The notes beneath the pieces were generated by a model. It did no database searches. It saw nothing but the letters and a program-made list of their open reading frames with translations, and was not told the DNA's origin. The position numbers and the translations under genes are program-made. Below, one piece after another: positions 1 through 9,493 of a stretch of DNA of 64,000 nucleotides; within the stretch, counting starts at the first letter, position 1; each line of letters begins with the position of its first letter. The stretch lies in assembly GCA_947500505.1 (NCBI GenBank), contig CANMSL010000008.1:1-64000 (forward strand), read 5' to 3'. The stretch comes from an uncultured Aquimarina sp. GTDB lineage: Bacteria; Bacteroidota; Bacteroidia; Flavobacteriales; Flavobacteriaceae.

Positions 1-152
1 ACTCCCCTTGAAAAAGGAAGAAGCAATCTGTCAAAACTACTTCCGGATCTCTTGTCAGTAACTAAGGAATCGAACCCCAAAAATGAACCTAATCACCCTA
101 CTCCAGTATAACTTCTTTTCTTATGAACTGCGCTTGTCTGGCAAAGCGGGTG
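1..152 (-). other. Leader of a left-running transcript, body outside window
   Basis: Read on the minus strand, these ~150 nt follow two strong promoters and contain no ATG. A leader this long without a start codon, driven by tandem consensus promoters, is what one expects before a stable-RNA operon (rRNA or tRNA). The RNA itself is not in the window, so this is inference. No gene is seen anywhere in 1-435. Confidence 0.35.
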
Positions 153-183
153 CAAATATACAACCCCTTTTTTAATCCAACAA
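153..183 (-). promoter_or_regulatory. Bacteroidota-type promoter P1 (leftward)
   Basis: On the minus strand TTG (183-181), a 20-nt spacer and TATATTTG (160-153) match the phylum's -33/-7 consensus exactly. The bases after it, GCACCCGC, are shared with the second promoter upstream. Confidence 0.65.
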
Positions 184-326
184 AAAATTATTGAAAAAAA
201 AATAAAAGTTTTTTTAAAAAACTCTCAAAACAAATTACCAATAAAAACAAAACCAGTAACCCTACAAAAAAACAAACACAATCAATCTCAATGAACGCAA
301 CAAAACAATATCCCGTTTTGCGGGTG

Positions 327-356
327 CAAACATACAACCCTTTTCCATTACAACAA
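327..356 (-). promoter_or_regulatory. Bacteroidota-type promoter P2 (leftward, tandem to P1)
   Basis: On the minus strand TTG (356-354), a 19-nt spacer and TATGTTTG (334-327) form a second perfect -33/-7 match, again followed by GCACCCGC. It lies about 170 nt upstream of P1 in the same direction. Confidence 0.6.
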
Positions 357-435
357 TACTTTTTCTTAAGAAATTTAAAACCTTTTTGTAACAACCTAAA
401 AACATTAAACTTACGCAATAAAAAAAATACAACTT

Positions 436-2739
436 CTAAACAAAAGCGGGTTCTAAAGTGACTTTAATAGACTTACTAATAGGTGTATTACTTTTATCTG
501 CAAAATGATTATAAGGAACCAAAACATTGGTCTCGGGAAAATATGCTGCAATATTTCCTCTCGGGATATTATAAGGGACTATTAAAAAGTTAGTGGCTTT
601 TCTTTTCTTGTCATCGTATAAGCTGGTCATATTAATAATATCATATTTATTCAATTTACGCTCGTGCATATCTTTTTCATTCATCAGAACGATGCGACGT
701 TCGTTATATACTCCTCGGTAACGATCATCCAAACCATAAATAGTTGTATTAAATTGATCGTGGGAACGAATTGTCATTAACAATAACTCATCTTCTTTTA
801 ATATGTGTTCTGGTAAATCACAACAACTAAATTGGGCTTTCCCGCCTGGGAGTTTACTAAAATCCAAATCTCTGACATTATTCGGTAAATAAAAACCTGA
901 ACCTTTTGATTTTGCATTCACATCTTCAAACCCTTTAATTACGATTCCTATTTTTTCTCGAATCAATTCATAATTCTGACTAAGTTCTTTCCACGGTACC
1001 GGATGACCTTCTTTAAAATAAGCGTTTGCTATTCCACCTATGATTTCAGGCTCACTTATAAGATTATCTGATGCCGGCTGTAGCATTCCTTTTGACTGAT
1101 GCACTCTACCCATACTATTTTCTACTGTAAAATATCTGGGTTTGCCATTCTTTTGATCTAATTCTGAGCGTCCCAAAGTTGGTAAAATCAAACTTGTTTT
1201 GCCTGCTACGAGATGAGTTCTATTTAATTTGGTACTGATATTTACGGTAAGCTCACAATTCTGAAGCGCTTCTGCTGTATATTTTGTATCCGAGGCTGCA
1301 GATAAAAAATTACCTCCAAGAGCTATAAATACTTTTGCTTCTCCTTTATTCATTGCTTCTATTGCACGTACCGTATCCAGTCCTTCTTTATCCGGAGGTG
1401 TAAAACCAAAAGTTTTTTGAATCAATTCATTAAGCGCAGGAGAAACGTGATGCATAATTCCTACTGTCCGATCCCCTTGTACGTTACTATGTCCTCTCAC
1501 AGGGCAAGTTCCTGCACCTGGCTTACCCAAGCTTCCTTTAAGCAGTAAAAGATTTACACACTCCTTTATATTATTAACTCCATTTTTATGTTGTGTCAAA
1601 CCCATTGCCCAACAGATAATAATTTTACTTTTCCCGGCAAGTAATTGAACTGTTTCATTTATGAAACTTTCTTCTACTCCGCACAGTTCTATCAATTCTT
1701 TTTCTGAATACCTCTCCAGATCTTCCATAAGCTCGTTATACCCATTGGTATAAGTTTCTATAAACTGATGATCGAATACATCTTTGGTATTTTTATCTAA
1801 GGCTGCTAATTTCTTTTGGATCACCTTTAATAAGGTAACATCTTGATTTATTTTTACCTGAAGATGTATATCGGTTAAAAAAGTTCCTGATTTGAATACT
1901 CCTTTTATTTGCTGGGGATTTTTAAACCTTATTAATCCTGCTTCTTCTAACGGATTGATACTGATTACTTTTCCTCCATTTTCTTTGCACTTTTGTAAAG
2001 CAGACAACATTCTGGGATGATTGGTTCCGGGATTCTGTCCGATTACCATTACTATTTCTGCCTGATCAAAATCTTCCAATTTTACGGATCCTTTTCCTAT
2101 TCCTAAGGTTTCACTTAATGCGACACCACTAGATTCGTGACACATATTAGAACAATCTGGCATGTTATTGGTTCCAAAAGCTCTTACAAATAAACCGTAT
2201 AGAAAAGCGGCTTCGTTACTAGACCTCCCGGAAGTATAAAATACTGCCTCATCCGGAGTTTCTAATTCGTGCAATTTCTGAGCTATCAATTCATACGCCT
2301 CTTCCCAGGATATGGGTTGATAATGAATACTATCAGGTTTTAAAACCATAGGCTCTGTTAGTCTACCACTTTTTCCTATTTGATAATCTGACCAGTTAGA
2401 AAGTTCTTCCACAGAATATTTTGCAAAAAAGTCTTTGTCTACTCTTTTATTTGTTGCTTCTTCTGCTAGTGCTTTTGCTCCATTTTCACAGTATTCACCA
2501 AGCTTAGATGGCTTCTTGGGATCCGGCCAAGCGCAACCCGGACAATCGAATCCATCTTTCTGATTCATCTGGAAAAGACCACTTACTGCTTTTACAACAC
2601 CCATTTCTTTAAATGCGTGCTGAAGCGCAACCTTCACTGCCGGAATTCCTGCTGCATATTCTGCAGGCTCCTGTAGCTTGATTCCGGTAAAGGTTTCTGG
2701 GCCTAAGACAGATATGTTTCGTTTCTTACTAGTGCTCAT
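436..2739 (-). CDS. FdhF/YdeP family molybdopterin oxidoreductase
   Basis: A 767-residue protein of the formate dehydrogenase alpha-like YdeP family: cytoplasmic, expected to bind bis-MGD molybdenum cofactor. The family CxxC is at residues 66 and 69 in CPGCAWPDP. Further family blocks are TSGRSSNEAAFL, NMCHESSG and MVIGQNPGTNHPRM. The start MSTSKKRN is chosen because it gives the family's usual ~760 residues. An in-frame extension of 60 codons to 2919 would run through a repeat element and into the porin gene, so it is probably noncoding. The substrate cannot be read from sequence; E. coli YdeP is linked to acid resistance. A molybdate uptake operon lies at 36.5-39.2 kb, not adjacent. Confidence 0.9.
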   Translation of the reverse strand: MSTSKKRNISVLGPETFTGIKLQEPAEYAAGIPAVKVALQHAFKEMGVVKAVSGLFQMNQKDGFDCPGCAWPDPKKPSKLGEYCENGAKALAEEATNKRVDKDFFAKYSVEELSNWSDYQIGKSGRLTEPMVLKPDSIHYQPISWEEAYELIAQKLHELETPDEAVFYTSGRSSNEAAFLYGLFVRAFGTNNMPDCSNMCHESSGVALSETLGIGKGSVKLEDFDQAEIVMVIGQNPGTNHPRMLSALQKCKENGGKVISINPLEEAGLIRFKNPQQIKGVFKSGTFLTDIHLQVKINQDVTLLKVIQKKLAALDKNTKDVFDHQFIETYTNGYNELMEDLERYSEKELIELCGVEESFINETVQLLAGKSKIIICWAMGLTQHKNGVNNIKECVNLLLLKGSLGKPGAGTCPVRGHSNVQGDRTVGIMHHVSPALNELIQKTFGFTPPDKEGLDTVRAIEAMNKGEAKVFIALGGNFLSAASDTKYTAEALQNCELTVNISTKLNRTHLVAGKTSLILPTLGRSELDQKNGKPRYFTVENSMGRVHQSKGMLQPASDNLISEPEIIGGIANAYFKEGHPVPWKELSQNYELIREKIGIVIKGFEDVNAKSKGSGFYLPNNVRDLDFSKLPGGKAQFSCCDLPEHILKEDELLLMTIRSHDQFNTTIYGLDDRYRGVYNERRIVLMNEKDMHERKLNKYDIINMTSLYDDKKRKATNFLIVPYNIPRGNIAAYFPETNVLVPYNHFADKSNTPISKSIKVTLEPAFV

Positions 2740-2814
2740 GATATATTTAGTATGAAAATGATCTATATCCAAAGATACGCCTTCCGATCTATTTACTAAA
2801 ATGATTTTTGCACC

Positions 2815-2893
2815 AGGGATAGCAGTGAAAATACCGCATCCGCCGTAGGCGGAGAGGAATTGCAGCGAATAGCCCGCTCGGGTGCCCTGGTTA
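2815..2893. repeat. Intergenic repeat, family A copy 1
   Basis: A GC-richer stretch with an internal CCGCC..GGCGG palindrome. It shares blocks AGGGATAG, CGGAGAGG, GGAATTG, GAATAGCCCG and GCCCT, in the same order and orientation, with 15876-15974. It sits between the porin stop and the molybdoenzyme start. Confidence 0.7.
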
Positions 2894-4924
2894 TAAAAAG
2901 AAATTCCAGACCAGTCCAAAACGGATCACAGCATCTCTGGGTGCATATCCGGGAGCGGAAAATTCTTTATTCTGATTGAATGCTTCCCCGAAGTTTTCTA
3001 CCTTAAAGTAGATTCGGGTTTGTCTAATTTTAGCATTAAAAAAGATATCGAATTGCGGGAAACCTCCAAAAGTCTGTGGTGCGCCGCCAGTTTCATCGCT
3101 AAAATACCTGATTTCGTTGTCACTCTGCACATAAAATTCTGATAGCACCGGATCGTATCCATCTGCATCATATTCTGAATAATATTTGAACGTTACACCT
3201 GTCTGCAAATATAACGCGCGCTTAAACCACTCATCCTGATAATAGACACTATTACGTGTGACCACATTAGGAATCTTATACACTTCTCCACCAGCAACAT
3301 TTTGGTATACTATCGTATTATCGATCCCTAACCAACCAAAATTAAGATTTTGGGTAAACTTTAGTTTTAGAAGTTCTACAGTTTGATCATACTGCATAGG
3401 AACGGTTAATGAGTCCGTATTTTTAGTAAAATAAGTATAATTATCAATGGTAGTAAAGCTAGCTTCTATATTTGCTAGGTTTTTTATCTGAAGGTTTGCA
3501 TGAACTTTTTGTGTTTCGACATTTTTAAAGTTTCTTGTGGGATCGTCATTATTATAGTTCTGCCAGTTATATGCCACGTAATCACTCTGATTTAACAGAA
3601 AGTTGTAATTAGGAGCTACAGAATTTGTACTGATTCCTAACTGGATTCCATAATCTTTAATCTGATATCCTGCAGATGCGTTTATATAATTACCATCAAA
3701 ACCTCCCGAAAGAATAGACATCCCATTAGCTGCTAACTGAAAACCTTTATAGTTCTTTTGATACGACCCACCTACAGAATATATGTCTCCCTTTAATCGA
3801 TTGGTTATAGTAGTTCCATCTTCTAAACTAACAATAGTATTATATCCGTAGTTGTAATCAGACATTCCTCCATTAATTCTAAGGTTACCCAGTATATCGT
3901 TATTTATTTTTATGAAAACCTGATTACTAAAATCCTCCAGAGCAGCTTTGTCCGTTAATGAACCTGCTTCATAGGATTCTCCAAAAAGAATATTAGGTGA
4001 TGTTTGGTCAAACTGGAAGGACTTATCCGTAATATCGAGTATATGACCAATAACAATATCGGTAGCACTGCTATCTGTTTTCTTAACGATGGAATAACTA
4101 TGATTAAGATAAAATCTTTTGCCCAACAGAATGCTTTCTGCGTTTTCAAAATTGACCTCTATAGCACCTCTATCCGAAAATTCGTCTGCGTCCTGAAATT
4201 CTTGTGTATTATTGAGATACTGTGCCAATCCTCTCTCTGACAAGCCTCCATTTTCTTCATTCAGAAGGTCTTGTGACACAAAATGTGTTTTTATTTTATA
4301 TCGGTCATTTTTTGTTATATAATTAGCAGTTGCCCTAAAATTACCCGTACTTGTTAGTGCATGTTGATATTTACCCAAAGAGCGATTTCCTTTATAAGCT
4401 ATAGAAAGGTTTAATCTTGGTGAAGTATTAATGGTAAAAAAAGCATCTAACTGTTGTCCTTGTTCGAAAGTAGTTTTAAAATAAAGTTCAGTAAGCGGTG
4501 TGGGAACTCTATAATATTTAATATCCTCTACTTCCATAAAATTGAAGTGCCTTGCCCTCGCACCAAAAAGTGGTAATAGATGATCTCTTTCTTCTACTTT
4601 TATTAAGCTATTGTAACTTTGTCCTACATTATTAAGAGGTTGTAATCCAAAATCATCTCTACGCAAATAATTAAAATTATAGTCTTTCTGAATCGTCAAT
4701 GTAGTATCGACATATGTCGTATCATTTTGTATATTTATGATCTTATAATCGGTAATAGGGGGTTTCGTTTTCCCGTTTTTATCTAAAGACTTTCTATTTT
4801 TAGCGTATTCCGGACTTTTCCGAATGATGGTGCCCCCTTCATTTTCGTCCTTTTCATTTCCTTCCTGGGCAAAGGTTATTGTCCCTAAAAGCAATATGAT
4901 TATAAATAGTACGTTCTTTTTCAT
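2891..4924 (-). CDS. Putative porin (Porin_10 family), outer membrane
   Basis: A 677-residue protein with a signal peptide (hydrophobic residues 4-18, cleavage near Ala19-Gln20), then a polar region and a long beta-strand-rich body. It ends VWNFFL, with the C-terminal aromatic residue typical of outer-membrane barrels. Its size and its divergent placement next to RNase HII match the Bacteroidota putative porin family. No substrate can be inferred. A TATTTTTG -7-like box lies at 4944-4951 on the minus strand, without a good -33 element. Confidence 0.8.
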   Translation of the reverse strand: MKKNVLFIIILLLGTITFAQEGNEKDENEGGTIIRKSPEYAKNRKSLDKNGKTKPPITDYKIINIQNDTTYVDTTLTIQKDYNFNYLRRDDFGLQPLNNVGQSYNSLIKVEERDHLLPLFGARARHFNFMEVEDIKYYRVPTPLTELYFKTTFEQGQQLDAFFTINTSPRLNLSIAYKGNRSLGKYQHALTSTGNFRATANYITKNDRYKIKTHFVSQDLLNEENGGLSERGLAQYLNNTQEFQDADEFSDRGAIEVNFENAESILLGKRFYLNHSYSIVKKTDSSATDIVIGHILDITDKSFQFDQTSPNILFGESYEAGSLTDKAALEDFSNQVFIKINNDILGNLRINGGMSDYNYGYNTIVSLEDGTTITNRLKGDIYSVGGSYQKNYKGFQLAANGMSILSGGFDGNYINASAGYQIKDYGIQLGISTNSVAPNYNFLLNQSDYVAYNWQNYNNDDPTRNFKNVETQKVHANLQIKNLANIEASFTTIDNYTYFTKNTDSLTVPMQYDQTVELLKLKFTQNLNFGWLGIDNTIVYQNVAGGEVYKIPNVVTRNSVYYQDEWFKRALYLQTGVTFKYYSEYDADGYDPVLSEFYVQSDNEIRYFSDETGGAPQTFGGFPQFDIFFNAKIRQTRIYFKVENFGEAFNQNKEFSAPGYAPRDAVIRFGLVWNFFL

Positions 4925-5110
4925 CTATATGGTAAACTGTTGGCAAAAATATACTTTTTTAACGAAAGTTAAGGATACTGATTGCCCGTTTTAATACAAA
5001 GACCAAACCTGATTTGAAACTACCTGTTACACATCAGATTTGATGTAAGTTTTTTTACTGATTCTCAAAAATAGTTTTCTGAAGTTCCACTCATATCTTA
5101 TCTTCGTAAC

Positions 5111-5713
5111 ATGCTCGAATTAAAATTAAAAACCGATCTCATCGAATGTGGCACTGATGAGGCTGGTCGTGGCTGCTTAGCAGGTCCGGTAACAGCAGCA
5201 GCTATTATACTCCCTGATGATTTTAGCAATGATATCCTAAACGATTCTAAACAACTAAGCGAAGCCAAAAGAAAAATTTTACGTCCACTCTTAGAAGACT
5301 GTTGTATTAGCTATAGTGTGACACATATTTTTATGGAAGAGATCGATAAAATCAACATTCTGAATGCTTCTATACTTGGTATGCAACGATCTATCGAACA
5401 ATTGACACCGCAACCAGAACATATATCTGTGGATGGAAACAGGTTTAAACCATATCATAATATACCATATACCTGCGTTATTAAAGGTGATGCTAAGTTT
5501 ATGAATATTGCAGCAGCCTCCATACTGGCAAAAACCTATCGAGACGCGTACATGGAAAAGATTCATGAAGAATTTCCGATGTATAATTGGAAAAAAAACA
5601 AAGGATATCCAACAGTAGAACATCGAGAGGCTATACGAAAATATGGGATTACTAAATATCACAGAAAAAGTTTCAGATTATTACCGGAACAGTTAACACT
5701 AGAGTTCAAATAA
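5111..5713 (+). CDS. rnhB: Ribonuclease HII
   Basis: A 200-residue RNase HII that removes ribonucleotides and RNA primers from RNA-DNA hybrids. The N-terminal DEAGRG motif holds Asp16 and Glu17. Asp108 (SVDGN) and Asp127 (KGDAKF) complete the four-acidic metal site known for the family. The KGYPT block typical of the C-terminal half is present (NKGYPTVEH). Full length, transcribed divergently from the porin gene. No strong terminator follows, so it may be cotranscribed with the lipoprotein gene 110 nt downstream. Confidence 0.97.
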   Translation: MLELKLKTDLIECGTDEAGRGCLAGPVTAAAIILPDDFSNDILNDSKQLSEAKRKILRPLLEDCCISYSVTHIFMEEIDKINILNASILGMQRSIEQLTPQPEHISVDGNRFKPYHNIPYTCVIKGDAKFMNIAAASILAKTYRDAYMEKIHEEFPMYNWKKNKGYPTVEHREAIRKYGITKYHRKSFRLLPEQLTLEFK

Positions 5714-5823
5714 TTATCTTTGGTCTCTAGGAGACTTTTAAAAACTAGTATGATTAACCAAGAAAGTATTGAAGTTACACTAACGTCTCTTAACTAGCAA
5801 AGAATAAAAAGGAAAACCGACAC

Positions 5824-8292
5824 ATGAAAAGAATAGTTGTAATAGTACTATCCGTAATTGTTTTAGCTTGTAGCACCACAACTGAGAAACCAAATACACT
5901 AATTGATTATATCCCAAAAGACGCACAGGTTATAGTACAGATCAATGACTTGGAACAAACCAGAAACATGCTTAGGGATAATGATTTCCTAAAAAGTAAT
6001 AGTGGAATAGAATTTTTTACCTATTTCAAAAAGCTTCCGATATTGGATGAAATTAATCAATCTAAAGGACTGCTTTGTTTCTCTCCCATTGGCAAAAAAG
6101 ATTTTGAATACACCTATATTACCAAATTTGATTCTACTATCCTTCAAAAAGATTCTTTGGATCAAAAAACCATTGAAAACATATCGTATTCTAACAAAAC
6201 CATTCATAAAGTAATCTCTGACAATACTACTTTTTACGCTACTCGACAAGATAGCCTGCTTATTGCTTCTTCCTCACAGATATTAATCGAAAATGCCATT
6301 CGTCAACAAGAAAACAAGCTTTCGGTAAGCGAAGATCTGATAAAAGCATATGAAGTTTCTGATTCTAAAAACCCCATTTCTATTCTGCTAAACGGCAAGC
6401 AATTGAGTGAGGTTCATAATTCTTTATTACCTAATACTAATTTATCGGAAATAGCAAACTTTAGCGGATGGATCTCTGTGGATGCCAAGCTGGAGCAAAA
6501 TAGTATCTATCTGGATGGTATCGCAATAGAAAAGGATTCTTTATCAACCACTATTGGTATTTTTGACAATACAATCGCCCAAGAAAATAAAATTGCTAAA
6601 ATAACTCCAGTTACGGCTAATGGTTTTGTTTCTTATACTTATGATGATTTCTATACATTAAAAAAGAATTTAGCTTTAGCCCAAGATCGTGAAATAGAAA
6701 ATATCCCTGATGATCTTGATGAACTACTATCCGGGGTTTCTGAAATTGGAATGATTTTCTTAGAAAAAGAATCAGTTTTTATACTAACTTCTTTAGCGCC
6801 TGAGAATACATTAGAACAATTAGGAGGATCTTCTTCTGGATCTTACAGAAATATTGACATATACAGTTACGAAGAAGCTACTACTTTTTCGGGATTATTG
6901 AAACCGCTTATTCCTGATTTCCGACCTAAATTTTATTTCACTCACAATGAACAAATTGTATTTGCATCTTCTAAGAGTAACCTGCAGACTATCATAGCAA
7001 ATATTCTTAATAAAACGGTATTAGAAGAACAGACATTTTATTCTAACACTCTAGAAAAATTATCTGATGAGTCCTCCATCTTACTAGTCGGTTCTGTTAA
7101 ACATCTAAAAGATTATATCGTTAATAATGTAGATGAACCATTTAAAAAAGAATGGGAGGAAACAAATACTAAAGGATATCAGATCGGAGCATTACAGATA
7201 ATAAAAGAAAGTAACTTTGCACATATTCATGGGGTTTTCCAGAAGGACTTCAATAAAGGGGCTGCCAGTTCAGTAACCCAAACCGCATCTACCACTCTAG
7301 AAAACAAGATATTGAACAGACCAATCCTGGTTAAAAATCATAGAACCAAAGGTATGGATATTGCTATACAGGATATAGACAATAATCTTTATCTAATTTC
7401 TGATGAAGGAACTATTTTCTGGAAAAAACAGATAAATGGTGCTATAATGGGTGATATCGAGCAAATCGATATTTATAAAAACGGAAGGTATCAACTCTTA
7501 TTTAATACAGAAACTACCTTATATTTAGTAGATAGAGATGGAAAAGATGTAACTTCTTATCCTAAAAATTTCGAAAAACCAATTACACAACCGGTTTCCT
7601 TGTTTGATTACGACAAAAATAAACGTTATAGAATCCTGATCACGCAAGGTAGTGAAATCACAATGCTAGATGCAGAAGGAAAAATCGTAACTGGTTTTGG
7701 ATTTAAAGGGACCGAAAGTAATGTGGTCTTGCCTCCTCATCATATACGAATAGGAAGCAAAGATTATATTCTTATTGCTGAAGAAAATGGTAAATTAAAC
7801 ATTTTGGATCGATTAGGAAGAACTCGGGTAGATGTGAAACAAAATATAAAATTTTCTTCGAATCAATGGCAACAATTTCAAAATAAATTCACATCTCTTA
7901 CTAAAGACGGAAAGCTGATTCAGGTTCAGTCGGATGGTTCAGTATCGTTAACCGATAAAGAATTAAACACCGGTAGTTCATTAGTAGCGACCAATAAAAC
8001 CCTGGTCACTTTTTCTGAGAATAAATTATCTATAAAAGATAGAACCCTGGAACTGGATTTTGGAGTATACACCGAACCACAGATATTCTACATAAACAAC
8101 AAAATTTATGTTGCAATTACTGATATACAATCCAAGAAAGTATTTCTCTATGATAGCAATGCAGAATTGTTTCCTAATTTTCCTGTATATGGTAATTCTG
8201 TAATCAGTTTAGGTAATATGGATAAAGATCCTAATCTAGAATTTACAGTTCAGGGAGAGGAGAATAGTGTTTTGATTTATCAGATAAATTAA
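5824..8292 (+). CDS. Large lipoprotein with C-terminal beta-propeller-like repeats
   Basis: An 822-residue protein with a type II signal peptide and lipobox VLAC (Cys16), so anchored in the envelope. The N-terminal half (about residues 25-480) is mixed alpha/beta and resembles DUF3352-like proteins. From about residue 500 there are repeated strand patterns, for example DNNLYLISDEGTIFWK, TLYLVDRDGK and KLNILDRLGR, as in PQQ- or WD-like propellers. Function unknown; an assembly or scaffold role is only a guess from the fold. Confidence 0.75.
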   Translation: MKRIVVIVLSVIVLACSTTTEKPNTLIDYIPKDAQVIVQINDLEQTRNMLRDNDFLKSNSGIEFFTYFKKLPILDEINQSKGLLCFSPIGKKDFEYTYITKFDSTILQKDSLDQKTIENISYSNKTIHKVISDNTTFYATRQDSLLIASSSQILIENAIRQQENKLSVSEDLIKAYEVSDSKNPISILLNGKQLSEVHNSLLPNTNLSEIANFSGWISVDAKLEQNSIYLDGIAIEKDSLSTTIGIFDNTIAQENKIAKITPVTANGFVSYTYDDFYTLKKNLALAQDREIENIPDDLDELLSGVSEIGMIFLEKESVFILTSLAPENTLEQLGGSSSGSYRNIDIYSYEEATTFSGLLKPLIPDFRPKFYFTHNEQIVFASSKSNLQTIIANILNKTVLEEQTFYSNTLEKLSDESSILLVGSVKHLKDYIVNNVDEPFKKEWEETNTKGYQIGALQIIKESNFAHIHGVFQKDFNKGAASSVTQTASTTLENKILNRPILVKNHRTKGMDIAIQDIDNNLYLISDEGTIFWKKQINGAIMGDIEQIDIYKNGRYQLLFNTETTLYLVDRDGKDVTSYPKNFEKPITQPVSLFDYDKNKRYRILITQGSEITMLDAEGKIVTGFGFKGTESNVVLPPHHIRIGSKDYILIAEENGKLNILDRLGRTRVDVKQNIKFSSNQWQQFQNKFTSLTKDGKLIQVQSDGSVSLTDKELNTGSSLVATNKTLVTFSENKLSIKDRTLELDFGVYTEPQIFYINNKIYVAITDIQSKKVFLYDSNAELFPNFPVYGNSVISLGNMDKDPNLEFTVQGEENSVLIYQIN

Positions 8293-8324
8293 TCAGCCTT
8301 ACTAATATTATTTCATTACTATGT

Positions 8325-8377
8325 TGACATTTTGATTAGATATTCCACTAATGTGAAATAACGTAATCAAAATGTCA
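8325..8377 (+). promoter_or_regulatory. Perfect 14-bp inverted repeat ending at a start codon
   Basis: TGACATTTTGATTA (8325-8338) is perfectly complementary to TAATCAAAATGTCA (8364-8377), separated by 25 nt. The right arm ends on the A of the next gene's ATG, so the RNA hairpin would bury the translation initiation region. There is no T-tract for a plus-strand terminator. Confidence 0.6.
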
Positions 8378-8883
8378 TGAAAACTTTAAAAATTTTATCT
8401 CTATTATCTATTACAGCATTCTTCCTTGCCTGTGATAGTGATGATGACGCCGCTTCACCGGGGACTATCGATCTAGAAGCTACTTCTATCAATTTCTCTA
8501 TAATAAAGGATGATGACTTTACAGGAACAGCTACTATTACCGGAACAGTAACCAATATTGGTGATGCTAATTTCAATTCCTCTAACGGACAACAAGCTAT
8601 ACACTTATACCAAAGAAATCTTGGAGCTCCAGCACCGGGAGACTTAGTTGGCACTATTAATTTCACAACTCTAGCCGCAGGAGAAACCTTAACTATAGAT
8701 TATTCCAGACCTTGGAATTCTTCATCACCAGCAGAAGGTGAGTTTCCTCCTGACTATCAAATTGTTATAGACTACGACCCTGATATTTTTATCGATGGAA
8801 ATAATAACAATGACGATGAAAACCTAACAAATAATGATCTGACAGTAAGTGGATCGGAAATTAATGATCTTTTTAGAAACTAG
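8377..8883 (+). CDS. Small lipoprotein with CARDB-like domain
   Basis: A 168-residue protein with lipobox FLAC (Cys19) followed by an acidic linker DSDDD, typical of surface-bound Flavobacteria lipoproteins. The body, for example GTATITGTVTNIGDANF, resembles a CARDB/Ig-like adhesion fold: a 'difference between resting and extended string' pattern followed by a LAAGETLTI block. It ends in an Asp/Asn-rich stretch that may bind calcium. The start codon lies at the end of a 14-bp inverted repeat. Function unknown. Confidence 0.7.
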   Translation: MKTLKILSLLSITAFFLACDSDDDAASPGTIDLEATSINFSIIKDDDFTGTATITGTVTNIGDANFNSSNGQQAIHLYQRNLGAPAPGDLVGTINFTTLAAGETLTIDYSRPWNSSSPAEGEFPPDYQIVIDYDPDIFIDGNNNNDDENLTNNDLTVSGSEINDLFRN

Positions 8884-8983
8884 GAAACCTCCGTTCTTAA
8901 CAACATAACACTTCCTTACTTATTCTGAAGCATTAAAAGTATCTCAATTTTTTTTATCAAAAACTATATCTAAAACTTCTAAT

Positions 8984-9469
8984 ATGAAAATCATATACAC
9001 TTTATTGTTCTTATGTTTTGCTGTCACCAGTCAATCCCAATCGATTGACACAAGTGTGATTGCCAATTCCGGAAGCACTAATAGCAATACATCTTACATA
9101 GTATCTTTTACCATTGGTGAAACTTTCATTGGAACGATTGTCAATTCAGAGTCTATAAATCAGGGGTTTTGGTCTGGAATTGCTTCTATAAACGCACTTT
9201 CTACGGAAGATTTTTTGTCTAACGACAATACAATGGAAATTTATCCTAATCCTGCATTGGATTTCTTTACAATTAGGATTCCTGACAGTGATAGCTACAC
9301 TATTTCCCTATTCAATATGAAAGGCCAAAAAGTAATTACTCAAAAAATTAATACTGCATTGCTCGGTAATCAGATTGATATTAGTTCGCTAGCACAAGGA
9401 ACTTATATTCTGAGACTATCCATTCCGGAAATCAATGAAGACAAAATATTTAAAATCATTAAAAAATAA
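8984..9469 (+). CDS. T9SS type A sorting-domain protein (short)
   Basis: A 161-residue protein with a Sec signal peptide (residues 1-18) and a short N-terminal region. From about residue 85 it has a type A type IX secretion C-terminal domain: EIYPNPALDFFTI, LFNMKGQKV, LAQGTYILRL and a basic KIIKK end. It is exported by the Sec and T9SS systems and probably anchored or released at the cell surface. The stop is only 24 nt before the next start, so the two are likely an operon; the downstream protein may be a partner. Confidence 0.85.
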   Translation: MKIIYTLLFLCFAVTSQSQSIDTSVIANSGSTNSNTSYIVSFTIGETFIGTIVNSESINQGFWSGIASINALSTEDFLSNDNTMEIYPNPALDFFTIRIPDSDSYTISLFNMKGQKVITQKINTALLGNQIDISSLAQGTYILRLSIPEINEDKIFKIIKK

Positions 9470-9493
9470 CCTCACTTTATATACTTTGAAATC

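Noticed and set aside
61..120. GGTTCGATTCC on the minus strand, resembling a tRNA T-loop
   Set aside because: The T-stem needs two G-T pairs, no acceptor stem can be formed and no D or anticodon arm is visible.
188..418. 76-residue minus-strand ORF in the left intergenic region
   Set aside because: It runs through the two promoter elements and has a low-complexity hydrophobic composition; more likely chance in AT-rich DNA.
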